Assembly: GCF_000972865.1 (NCBI RefSeq)
Contig: NZ_CP011144.1
Span: 2,798,771-2,862,770 of the forward strand
Direction of reading: 5' to 3'
DNA: 64,000 nucleotides
DNA from: Pseudoxanthomonas suwonensis
GTDB lineage: Bacteria > Pseudomonadota > Gammaproteobacteria > Xanthomonadales > Xanthomonadaceae
Numbering within the stretch: the stretch's first letter is position 1; each line of letters starts with the position of its first letter. Of the stretch, positions 1 to 6,713 are shown in pieces. The notes beneath the pieces were generated by a model. That model ran no database searches, had not been told where the DNA came from, and saw only the letters and a program-made list of their open reading frames with translations. Both the position numbers and the translations under genes were made by a program.

Positions 1-261
1 GCGGCGATCCAGCAGGCGGTGCTGAACCAGTGGATCCGGCCGGACACTGTGCCGCTGGGCCAGCGCTGCCGGGTGCAGATCCGGCAGATCCCCGGTGGCG
101 AGGTGATCGATGTGGACGTCCAGCCGGGCTGTCCGTTCGACGAGGCGGGGCGCCGCTCGCTGGAGGCCGCCGTGCTGCGCGCCAAGCCGCTGCCGTACCG
201 CGGCTTCGAGTCGGTGTTCCAGCGCAACCTGACCCTGACCTTCGAGGCCCAGGACCGCTGA
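1..261 (+). CDS. tolA: TolA C-terminal fragment (cut by window start)
   Basis: Only the last 86 residues lie in the window; the frame is open from base 1. They form a compact C-terminal domain with two cysteines and the segment PYRGFESVFQRNLTLTF, typical of TolA domain III, which contacts TolB and Pal at the outer membrane. The identification rests mainly on position directly upstream of tolB-pal-cpoB, the usual order in the Tol-Pal cluster. TolA spans the periplasm from the inner membrane and couples proton motive force to outer-membrane constriction at division. The N-terminal membrane anchor and helical domain lie outside the window. Confidence 0.8.
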   Translation, partial: AAIQQAVLNQWIRPDTVPLGQRCRVQIRQIPGGEVIDVDVQPGCPFDEAGRRSLEAAVLRAKPLPYRGFESVFQRNLTLTFEAQDR

Positions 262-283
262 CCCCGCCGCGCTCCTGCTTTTC

Positions 284-377
284 TGTAGGAGCGGGCATGA
301 CCGCGACCCGACGCCGGCGGCACAGGCGACGCCTTCGTGGTTCCGACGCCCGTGTCGCGGTCATGCCCGCTCCTACA
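284..377. repeat. REP-like paired palindrome, homotypic
   Basis: The element opens with TGTAGGAGCGGGCATGACCG and closes with the reverse complement of the same head, so both arms are of one type. The core between them (…CGACGCC…) is shared with all other elements in this window. It fills most of the tolA-tolB gap. Each arm can fold into a small hairpin (GCGG/CCGC). Confidence 0.85.
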
Positions 378-524
378 CACAGGCACCGGCGGGGACCGGC
401 ACGCCGGCGGCCATCCCGACCCGACGTTCACGCCGTTTTCGTTCATGATTGCGAAAATGTTCACGCATACGCTGCTATCTCTTTGGACTGCCTGTCCCCG
501 TACCGGATATCCGAACGCCTGCCC

Positions 525-1844
525 ATGAAGACTCCCCTGCGCTGGTTCGCCCTGATCGCTTTCCTGTTGCTGCCGTTCATGGCCTCGGCCCAGCAGCAGG
601 GCCTGGAGATCGACATCATCGGCGGCAACGCCTCGGCCCTGCCGATCACGGTGGTGCCTATGCCCTACCAGGGCAGCGGCACGCCGCCGCAGACCGACAT
701 CGCGAAAGTGGTCCGCGACGACCTGGCCCGCTCCGGCGTGTTCCGCACCCTGCCCGAGGGGCAGATCGTCGAACGCCCGACCCGCGGCGGGGAGATCAAC
801 TACCCGACCTGGAAGCAGCTGCGGCAGGACTACATCGTGGTCGGCCGGGTCCTGGACGCCGGCGACGGCGGCCACCGGATCGAGTACGAACTGTTCGACG
901 TGGCCAAGGCCGAGCGCCTGCTGGGCCTGGCCATCACCGCCCGGCCCAACGCCACCCGCGACGCCGCCCACCAGATCGCCGACGCGATCTACGAGAAGAT
1001 CACCGGCGTGCGCGGCGCGTTCTGGACCCGGGTCGCCTACGTGACCGCCAACGGCGTCGGCCGGGATACGCGCTACGCGCTCAACGTGGCCGACGCCGAC
1101 GGCTGGAACCCGCAGGTGGTGGTCCGTTCGGCCGAGCCGCTGCTGTCGCCGGCCTGGAGCCCGGACGGGCGCAAGCTGGCCTATGTCAGCTTCGAGCGCG
1201 GCAACTCCTCGATCTACGTGCAGGACATCGCCAGCGGCGCGCGTGAGCTGGTCTCCAGTTTCCGCGGCATCAACGGCGCCCCGTCGTTCTCGCCGGACGG
1301 CCGCCGGCTGGCCATGTCGCTCTCGCGCAGCGGCAACCCCGAGATCTACGTGATGGACCTGGCCAGCAAGCAGTTGACCCAGCTGACCAACCACTTCGGC
1401 ATCGACACCGAGCCGACCTGGAGCGCCGACGGCGGCACCATCTACTTCACCTCCGACCGCGGCGGCCGCCCGCAGATCTACCAGGTGCCGGCCAGCGGCG
1501 GCGGCGCCACCCGGGTGACCTTCCAGGGCAACTACAACGCCACCCCGTCGGTCTCCTACGACGGCAAGAAGATCGCGGTGGCGCAGGGCGCCGGCAACAC
1601 CTACCGGATCGCGATCATGGACTCCAGCCTCGGCTCGCCGCGCTGGAGCACCGTGTCCACCGGCTCCCTGGACGAATCCCCCAGCTTCGCCCCCAACGCC
1701 AGCATGCTGCTGTATGCCGCGCGCGAGGGTGGGCGGGGGGTGCTGTACGCCGTTTCGGCCGACGGCCGGGTGCGCCAGCGCCTGGTCCTGGCCGACGGCG
1801 ACGTGCGCGAGCCGGCGTGGTCGCCATACCGCAGCGCGCGTTAA
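525..1844 (+). CDS. tolB: Tol-Pal system beta-propeller protein TolB
   Basis: The 439-residue periplasmic protein starts with a clear signal peptide (MKTPLRWFALIAFLLLPFMA, cleaved after ASA). An N-terminal domain (about residues 25-150) is followed by repeated WSPDG/FSPDGRR/WSADG motifs that mark the six-bladed PD40-type propeller (about 190-430). TolB binds Pal and TolA and helps keep the outer membrane attached during division. I chose the ATG at 525 because it begins the signal peptide; the frame stays open far upstream but that stretch reads through a repeat element. The unusually AT-rich stretch at about 435-490 upstream is a plausible promoter region, although tolB normally belongs to the tol operon. 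Confidence 0.97.
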   Translation: MKTPLRWFALIAFLLLPFMASAQQQGLEIDIIGGNASALPITVVPMPYQGSGTPPQTDIAKVVRDDLARSGVFRTLPEGQIVERPTRGGEINYPTWKQLRQDYIVVGRVLDAGDGGHRIEYELFDVAKAERLLGLAITARPNATRDAAHQIADAIYEKITGVRGAFWTRVAYVTANGVGRDTRYALNVADADGWNPQVVVRSAEPLLSPAWSPDGRKLAYVSFERGNSSIYVQDIASGARELVSSFRGINGAPSFSPDGRRLAMSLSRSGNPEIYVMDLASKQLTQLTNHFGIDTEPTWSADGGTIYFTSDRGGRPQIYQVPASGGGATRVTFQGNYNATPSVSYDGKKIAVAQGAGNTYRIAIMDSSLGSPRWSTVSTGSLDESPSFAPNASMLLYAAREGGRGVLYAVSADGRVRQRLVLADGDVREPAWSPYRSAR

Positions 1845-1853
1845 AAATCGGTT

Positions 1854-1859
1854 GTAATA
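1854..1859 (+). promoter_or_regulatory. candidate -10 element upstream of pal
   Basis: TAATAT sits 56 bases before the pal start in the AT-rich gap after tolB. No convincing -35 was seen, so this is a weak inference that pal can be transcribed from its own promoter. Confidence 0.3.
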
Positions 1860-1914
1860 TGCCGCGGTTGCGTTAGCCCTCTGTCACCACACCATGCATC
1901 ACAAGGAAAAGATC

Positions 1915-2427
1915 ATGAACACCACCACCCGAGTCCTGCTGGTTTCGCTGCTGTCCGTGGTTGCGCTGGCCGGCTGTAAGTCCAAGCAGACCAAGGACAC
2001 CGCCGCCGACACCACCCCGGTCACCCCGACCACCCCGGTGGGCCCGGGTACCGGCGCCTACGGTCCGGAAGACCTGGACACCGATCCCTGCCTGCGCCAG
2101 CGCGTGATCCACTTCGACTTCGACCAGTACACGGTCAAGCCGGAGTACCAGGCCGTCATCGCCTGCCACGCCAAGTACCTGCGCGACCGTCCGTCCTCGC
2201 GCCAGACCCTGGAAGGCCACACCGACGAGCGCGGCAGCCGCGAATACAACATGGGCCTGGGCGAGCGCCGCGGCAACGCCGTGTCCTCCGCGCTGCAGGC
2301 CGCCGGCGCCTCGGCCAGCCAGCTGACCGTGGTCAGCTTCGGTGAGGAGCGTCCGCTGTGCACCGAGTCGACCGAGGCCTGCTGGGCGCAGAACCGTCGC
2401 GTCGAGATCGTCTACAGCGCGCGCTGA
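1915..2427 (+). CDS. pal: peptidoglycan-associated lipoprotein Pal
   Basis: This 170-residue outer-membrane lipoprotein has the lipobox LAGC with the modified cysteine at residue 21, a Thr/Pro-rich linker, and a C-terminal OmpA-like domain (about 60-168) with the peptidoglycan-binding signature GHTDERGSREYNMGLGERR. It anchors the outer membrane to peptidoglycan and binds TolB. An in-frame ATG also occurs at 1894, but AAGGAAAAG lies just before 1915 and the signal peptide begins there, so 1915 is preferred. It lies between tolB and cpoB as usual. Confidence 0.97.
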   Translation: MNTTTRVLLVSLLSVVALAGCKSKQTKDTAADTTPVTPTTPVGPGTGAYGPEDLDTDPCLRQRVIHFDFDQYTVKPEYQAVIACHAKYLRDRPSSRQTLEGHTDERGSREYNMGLGERRGNAVSSALQAAGASASQLTVVSFGEERPLCTESTEACWAQNRRVEIVYSAR

Positions 2428-2430
2428 TCC

Positions 2431-3237
2431 ATGCGGATGAAGCATCCCCTGCGGATGTTGGTCGTGGCGGCCCTGGTGGCCGCCACGCCCGCGTATGCGC
2501 AGAAGCTGAGCCTGGCCGACCGGGTCACCCGGCTGGAGATCCAGGCCAACAACACCCAGGCCAACCAGGACCTGCTCCACCAGCTCGAGCAGCTGCGCGT
2601 CGAAGTGCAGTCGCTGCGCGAGACGGTCGAGCTGCTGCAGGACCAGAACCGGCAGCTGCAGCAGCGCAGCCGCGACCAGTACCTGGACCTGGACGGCCGG
2701 CTCAACCGGCTGGAAGGCGGGGCCCTGCCGGCACCCCCGGTGAGCGGCGCTCCGGCGGCGGCTTCGCCGCCCGCAAGGCTCGCGGCACCGGCGGCGGCCG
2801 ATGCCGCGCCGCGCGTGCACGGCGATCCCGGCTCGCTGGCCCAGTCCGGCGACGAGCGCGAGGCCTACAACATCGCCTTCGACGCGCTCAAGGCCGGCCG
2901 CTACGACGAGTCGGCGCAGCTGTTCCAGGCCTTCATCGACACCTGGCCGGCCGGCATCTACGCGCCCAACGCGCTGTACTGGCTCGGCGAGAGCTACTAC
3001 GCCACCAAGAATTTCGCGCTGGCCGGACAGCAGTTCGAAGCGCTGATCGGTCGCTACCCGACCCACGACAAGGCGCCCGGCGCCCTGCTCAAGCTCGGCC
3101 TGTCGCAGTTCGGCGAGGGCCAGGTCCCGCAGGCCGAGGCGACGCTGCAGCAGGTCGTCGCCCGCTACCCGGGCACCGACGCCGCGCGCATCGCCGGCGA
3201 CCGCCTGCATTCGATCCAGATCGGCCAGCTGCGCTGA
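2431..3237 (+). CDS. cpoB: cell division coordinator CpoB (YbgF)
   Basis: The 268-residue secreted protein has a signal peptide ending at AYA, an N-terminal coiled coil rich in Leu/Gln (about 30-95) that forms the trimerisation domain, a Pro/Ala-rich linker (about 100-135), and C-terminal TPR repeats (about 140-260; for example YNIAFDALKAGRYDESAQLF). CpoB coordinates peptidoglycan synthesis with Tol-driven outer-membrane constriction. It starts three bases after the pal stop, so it is co-translated with pal; an in-frame ATG at 2437 is an alternative start. Confidence 0.95.
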   Translation: MRMKHPLRMLVVAALVAATPAYAQKLSLADRVTRLEIQANNTQANQDLLHQLEQLRVEVQSLRETVELLQDQNRQLQQRSRDQYLDLDGRLNRLEGGALPAPPVSGAPAAASPPARLAAPAAADAAPRVHGDPGSLAQSGDEREAYNIAFDALKAGRYDESAQLFQAFIDTWPAGIYAPNALYWLGESYYATKNFALAGQQFEALIGRYPTHDKAPGALLKLGLSQFGEGQVPQAEATLQQVVARYPGTDAARIAGDRLHSIQIGQLR

Positions 3238-3249
3238 GGCGCGCGGCCT

Positions 3250-3345
3250 TGTAGGAGCGGGCATGACCGCGACCCGGCGCCGTCGGCCCCAGGCCACGCC
3301 CTCATGATCCTGACGCTCCGGTCGCGGACTGAAGTCCGCTCCTGC
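3250..3345 (+). repeat. REP-like paired palindrome, heterotypic
   Basis: It opens with the GTAGGAGCGGGCATGACCGC head and closes with a different head whose reverse complement reads GCAGGAGCGGACTTCAGTCC. It begins 13 bases after the cpoB stop and follows its orientation. Confidence 0.8.
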
Positions 3346-3373
3346 AGGAAAATGTCTGGAGCCTGTGCCCGTG

Positions 3374-3468
3374 TGTAGGAGCGGGCATGACCGCGACCCC
3401 GACGCCGTTGGCCCAGGCGACGCCCTCGCGATTCCGACGCCCGTGTCGCGGTCATGCCCGCTCCTACA
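3374..3468. repeat. REP-like paired palindrome, homotypic
   Basis: Both ends are the GTAGGAGCGGGCATGACCGC head in opposite orientation, as in the element before tolB. It occupies the space upstream of queE, and an upstream in-frame ATG for queE at 3454 falls inside it. Confidence 0.85.
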
Positions 3469-3513
3469 CAAGAACCCCGCGGGTCAGCCCGCTTGAAAGC
3501 CACGATCCGCACC

Positions 3514-4173
3514 ATGGACACCGCCGCTCCGCAGAACCGTCTGCGGCTCACCGAGATCTTCCTGTCGCTGCAGGGCGAGGCCAACGCCGCCGGCTGGCCG
3601 ACGGTGTTCGTGCGCCTGACCGGTTGCCCGCTGCGCTGCCAGTACTGCGACACCGCCTATGCCTTCCACGGCGGGCAGTGGTGGGAGATCGACGACATCC
3701 TGGCCGAGGTCGCCCGCCACGGCGTGCGCCACGTCTGCGTGACCGGCGGCGAGCCGTTGGCGCAGAAGCGCTGCCTGGACCTGCTGCGGCGGCTGTGCGA
3801 CGCCGGCTACGACGTCTCGCTGGAGACCTCGGGTGCGCTGGACATCGCCGGCGTCGACCCGCGGGTGTCGCGGGTGGTGGACCTGAAGACCCCCGGTTCG
3901 GCCGAGATGGCGCGCAACCGGCTGGAGAACCTGCCGCTGCTGACCGCGCGCGACCAGGTCAAGTTCGTGCTGTGCGGCCGTGGCGACTACGAGTGGGCCC
4001 GCGACATGCTCGCCGAGCACCGGCTGGCCGAGCGCTGCGACGTGCTGTTCTCGCCGAGCAAGAGTGAGCTGGCCCCGCGCGAACTGGCCGACTGGATCGT
4101 CGCCGACCGCCTGCCGGTGCGCTTCCAGATGCAGCTGCACAAGCTGCTCTGGAACGACGAACCCGGCCGCTGA
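3514..4173 (+). CDS. queE: 7-carboxy-7-deazaguanine synthase QueE
   Basis: This 219-residue radical SAM enzyme converts 6-carboxytetrahydropterin to 7-carboxy-7-deazaguanine in the queuosine/preQ0 pathway. The CX3CX2C cluster ligands are C38, C42 and C45 (GCPLRCQYC), and the SAM-contacting GGEPL motif follows at about residue 84. The N-terminal SLQGEANAAGWPTVFVRLTG is typical of the family. I chose ATG 3514 because upstream in-frame codons lie in a repeat. The next enzyme of the pathway, queC, follows after a repeat array. Confidence 0.96.
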   Translation: MDTAAPQNRLRLTEIFLSLQGEANAAGWPTVFVRLTGCPLRCQYCDTAYAFHGGQWWEIDDILAEVARHGVRHVCVTGGEPLAQKRCLDLLRRLCDAGYDVSLETSGALDIAGVDPRVSRVVDLKTPGSAEMARNRLENLPLLTARDQVKFVLCGRGDYEWARDMLAEHRLAERCDVLFSPSKSELAPRELADWIVADRLPVRFQMQLHKLLWNDEPGR

Positions 4174-4194
4174 TCGCCGCGGCTCGTTTGCGGG

Positions 4195-4656
4195 TGTAGG
4201 AGCGGGCATGACCGCGACCCGACGCCGCCGGCACAGGCGACGCCCTCGTGATCCCGACGCCCGTGTCGCCGACTGAAGTCAGCTCCTACAGAAGAGCGGG
4301 CGCGCTGTGGTTGTTGTAGGAGCCGGGTTCAGCCGGCGACTCGACGCCCTCGGCACAGGCGACGCCCTCGTGGTCCCGACGCCCGTGTCGCCGACTGAAG
4401 TCAGCTCCTACAGAAGAGCGGCCGCGCTGTGGTTGTTGTAGGAGCCGGGTTCAGCCGGCGACCCGACGCCGTCGGCCCAGGCGACGCCCTCATGATCCCG
4501 ACGCCCGTGTCACCGACTGAAGTCAGCTCCTACAGAAGAGCGGCCGCGCTGCGGTTGTTGTAGGAGCCGGGTTCAGCCGGCGACCCGACGCCGCCGGCCC
4601 AGGCGACGCCCTCATGATCCCGACGCCCGTGTCGCCGGCTGAAGTCAGCTCCTACA
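4195..4656 (+). repeat. tandem REP-pair array, four units, about 121-bp period
   Basis: TGTAGGAGC heads begin at 4195, 4315, 4437 and 4559. Each unit is an approximately 97-bp imperfect palindrome (left head GTAGGAGCSGGGTTCAGCCG-type, the first copy with the GGGCATGACC head; right head the reverse complement of GTAGGAGCTGACTTCAGTCG) followed by a 24-bp spacer containing GCGGCCGC. It fills the queE-queC gap of 536 bases, which holds no gene. Confidence 0.9.
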
Positions 4657-4672
4657 GGGGCGAGTGTCGCGG

Positions 4673-4678
4673 CCTACA
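4673..4678 (+). promoter_or_regulatory. candidate -10 element for queC
   Basis: TACAAT lies 17 bases after the repeat array and 32 bases before the queC start. The array itself would then overlap the -35 region. No consensus -35 is visible. Confidence 0.35.
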
Positions 4679-4709
4679 ATGGCCCACCCCATATGCGCTG
4701 TTTCTCCCC

Positions 4710-5375
4710 ATGAAGAACGCCGTCGTCCTGGTTTCCGGTGGCATGGATTCGGCCGTGGTCCTGGCCATCGCCCGCGAGCAGGGTTACGCCGTGCATGCGC
4801 TGAGCGTGCGCTACGGCCAGCGCCACACCTCCGAACTCGACGCCGCCGACCGCGTCGCCCGCGCGCTGGGCGCGGCGGCGCACAAGACCGTGGTCGTGGA
4901 CCTGCGCAGCATCGGCGGCTCGGCCCTGACCGACGACATCGAGGTGCCCGACGCCGGCGGCGAGGGGATCCCGGTCACCTACGTGCCGGCGCGCAACACG
5001 ATCATGCTGTCGGTGGCGCTGGGCTGGGCCGAGGTGCTGGGCGCGGCCGACATCTTCTGCGGGGTCAACGCGGTGGACTATTCCGGCTACCCGGACTGCC
5101 GCCCGGAGTTCATCGAGGCCTTCGAGCGGCTGGCCAACCTGGCCACCAAGGCCGGGGTGGAAGGCGCCGGCATCCGCGTGCACGCGCCGCTGATCCGCAT
5201 GGGCAAGGACGAGATCGTGCGCGAAGGCCTGCGCCTGGGGGTAGATTTCGCGCAGACGGTGTCGTGCTACCGCGCCGACGCCGAGGGCCGCGCCTGCGGC
5301 CACTGCGACGCCTGCCGCCTGCGCGCGGCCGGCTTCGCCGCAGCTGGCGTGGCCGATCCCACGCGGTACGTGTAG
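4710..5375 (+). CDS. queC: 7-cyano-7-deazaguanine synthase QueC
   Basis: The 221-residue PP-loop ATPase converts 7-carboxy-7-deazaguanine to preQ0. The ATP-binding SGGMDS is at residues 9-14, and a zinc site is formed near the C terminus by four cysteines (SCY…ACGHCDAC). Start ATG 4710 begins directly at the conserved beta strand before the PP-loop. The last codons read GTG TAG followed by GCACC, which resembles a worn repeat head. Confidence 0.97.
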   Translation: MKNAVVLVSGGMDSAVVLAIAREQGYAVHALSVRYGQRHTSELDAADRVARALGAAAHKTVVVDLRSIGGSALTDDIEVPDAGGEGIPVTYVPARNTIMLSVALGWAEVLGAADIFCGVNAVDYSGYPDCRPEFIEAFERLANLATKAGVEGAGIRVHAPLIRMGKDEIVREGLRLGVDFAQTVSCYRADAEGRACGHCDACRLRAAGFAAAGVADPTRYV

Positions 5376-5415
5376 GCACCACCTTAGCTTGTCTGAGACA
5401 ACCGAGATGGCCTTC

Positions 5416-5633
5416 TGTAGGAGCTGACTTCAGTCGCGACACGGGCGTCGGAACTACGAGGGCGTCGCCTGGGCCGACGGCGTCGGGTCGCCGGCTGAAC
5501 CCGGCTCCTACAACAGCCGCGACGCGGCGCTCTCCTGTAGGAGCTGACTTCAGTCGGCGACACGGGCGTCGGGACCACGAGGGCGTCGCCTGTGCCGGCG
5601 GCGTCGGGTCGCCGGCTGAACCCGGCTCCTACA
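5416..5633 (-). repeat. REP-pair array, two units, 120-bp period, reversed
   Basis: Two units start at 5416 and 5536 and begin with GTAGGAGCTGACTTCAGTCG and end with the reverse complement of GTAGGAGCCGGGTTCAGCCG. This is the opposite orientation to the arrays after queE and lhr although queC is on the plus strand. It fills most of the 313-base gap between queC and the tRNA. Confidence 0.9.
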
Positions 5634-5653
5634 AGAAGGCGCGCGCGATCGGG

Positions 5654-5659
5654 TAAAAT
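5654..5659 (+). promoter_or_regulatory. candidate -10 element of the tRNA-Lys gene
   Basis: TAAAAT lies 30 bases upstream of the mature tRNA 5' end and is followed by GC-rich leader. The same TAAAAT box precedes aspS and the FmdB gene in this window. The -35 would fall in the repeat array's edge. Confidence 0.45.
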
Positions 5660-5688
5660 GCCCGCCCGGCCGAGAGCCGGGATCCCGT

Positions 5689-5764
5689 GGGCCGTTAGCT
5701 CAGTCGGTAGAGCATCGGACTTTTAATCCGCTGGTCGATGGTTCGAATCCATCACGGCCCACCA
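5689..5764 (+). tRNA. tRNA-Lys (anticodon TTT)
   Basis: The 76-base gene folds into a complete cloverleaf: acceptor GGGCCGT with ACGGCCC, D arm GCTC/GAGC, anticodon loop CTTTTAA, T arm with TTCGAAT, and an encoded CCA. The anticodon TTT reads AAA/AAG lysine codons. The first anticodon-stem pair (27-43) is T-C, so that stem has four proper pairs only. It has its own -10-like box upstream and a hairpin downstream. Confidence 0.97.
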
Positions 5765-5810
5765 AACACGACCGGATCGCCGGTCCCGATTCCCGAACCA
5801 CCCCGCGACC

Positions 5811-5833
5811 GAGGGACACCGATGGCGTCCCTC
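5811..5833. terminator. hairpin between tRNA-Lys and the convergent DUF892 gene
   Basis: GAGGGAC and GTCCCTC form a 7-bp stem, extended inside by CC/GG. It lies between two converging transcription units, so it may end both. There is no strong T run. Confidence 0.45.
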
Positions 5834-5853
5834 CGCCTGCGGCGCATCGCCGC

Positions 5854-6363
5854 TCAGGCCGCCTTGCGGCCCTCCTGCGCCGCGCGCTGGTTGCCGCCCT
5901 GTTCGGCCAGCATCGTCAGCTTCTGGTCGGTGGCCTTCTCCTCCTCCAGCGTTTCCAGCAGCAGCGGCAGGGCGTCCTTGTAGCCCAGCTGCCTGGCCAG
6001 CGCGGCCAAGGTGCCGTAGGCGGCGATCTCGTAGTGCTCGACCTTCTGCGCACCGCCGATCAGGGCGGCGTCGCGCAGCGCGCCCTGGTCGATCGAATCG
6101 ATGATTTCCTTGCCTTCCTCGACCAGGCCTTCCATCGCCGCGCACTTGATCCGCTTCAGGCGGATGCCCAGCACCTCGACCACGCGGTCGATGCGTTCGA
6201 TCTGGCCCTGGGTTTCCTCCAGGTGGGTATGGAAGGCATCGGACAGCGCGGCGTCGTCCGCCGCCCGGGCCAGTTTCGGCAAGGCCTTGGTCAGCTGCTT
6301 CTCGGCGCTGTAGATGTCGGACAGTTCATGGATGAAGAGGTCTTCGATGGTCTTGACGCTCAT
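5854..6363 (-). CDS. YciE/YciF-family ferritin-like stress protein (DUF892)
   Basis: This 169-residue helical protein begins MSVKTIEDLFIHELSDIYSA and matches the DUF892 (YciE/YciF) family, ferritin-like four-helix proteins induced by osmotic and general stress in enterobacteria. Conserved Glu/His residues typical of a di-iron site are visible in ELSDIYSAEKQL, HLEETQGQ and KVEHYEIAAYGTL. A charged Gln/Ala tail ends the protein. GGAACCGCTCC precedes the start, a weak ribosome site. It is transcribed alone, divergently from lhr. The biochemical role of the family is not settled. Confidence 0.9.
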   Translation of the reverse strand: MSVKTIEDLFIHELSDIYSAEKQLTKALPKLARAADDAALSDAFHTHLEETQGQIERIDRVVEVLGIRLKRIKCAAMEGLVEEGKEIIDSIDQGALRDAALIGGAQKVEHYEIAAYGTLAALARQLGYKDALPLLLETLEEEKATDQKLTMLAEQGGNQRAAQEGRKAA

Positions 6364-6713
6364 GGAGCGGTTCCTTCTTTTTCTTGGGGTGGGCAGCGGG
6401 TGATCCCCCGGGGAAGCCGGCGCGGCATGTGCCGGTCGGTGCTGTGCTCTTCCTGGGGGGAGGCAGCATGGGCGCCGGTGTATTCGACCCCGGTCGAACG
6501 GCGGTGAAGGCGATGTTCAATGCAGGACCGAGCGTCGCCGCCTGTGCCCGGCGGATGCCTGAACATGTTGTCCCGGGCGTGCAAGGCGGCGGTTGAAGCG
6601 TCTTGGCGGCGGGCGCATATTCGGTCCATCCCCACCGCGATGCGCCAGTGGCGCGTCTCACCCGCTGCGACCCACGCGGCGCAGGCTGGGGTCTCCTCGC
6701 GCGTACCGAGCCG
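6364..6713. other. divergent intergenic region without a recognised gene
   Basis: The 350 bases between the two divergent starts should contain promoters for the DUF892 gene and lhr. I see no repeat element and no convincing small gene; the reading frames here lack ribosome sites and family resemblance. Confidence 0.5.

Noticed and set aside
4195..4656. CRISPR array
   Set aside because: The period is regular, but repeats are about 97 bp, the spacers are the same sequence each time, and no cas gene is present.
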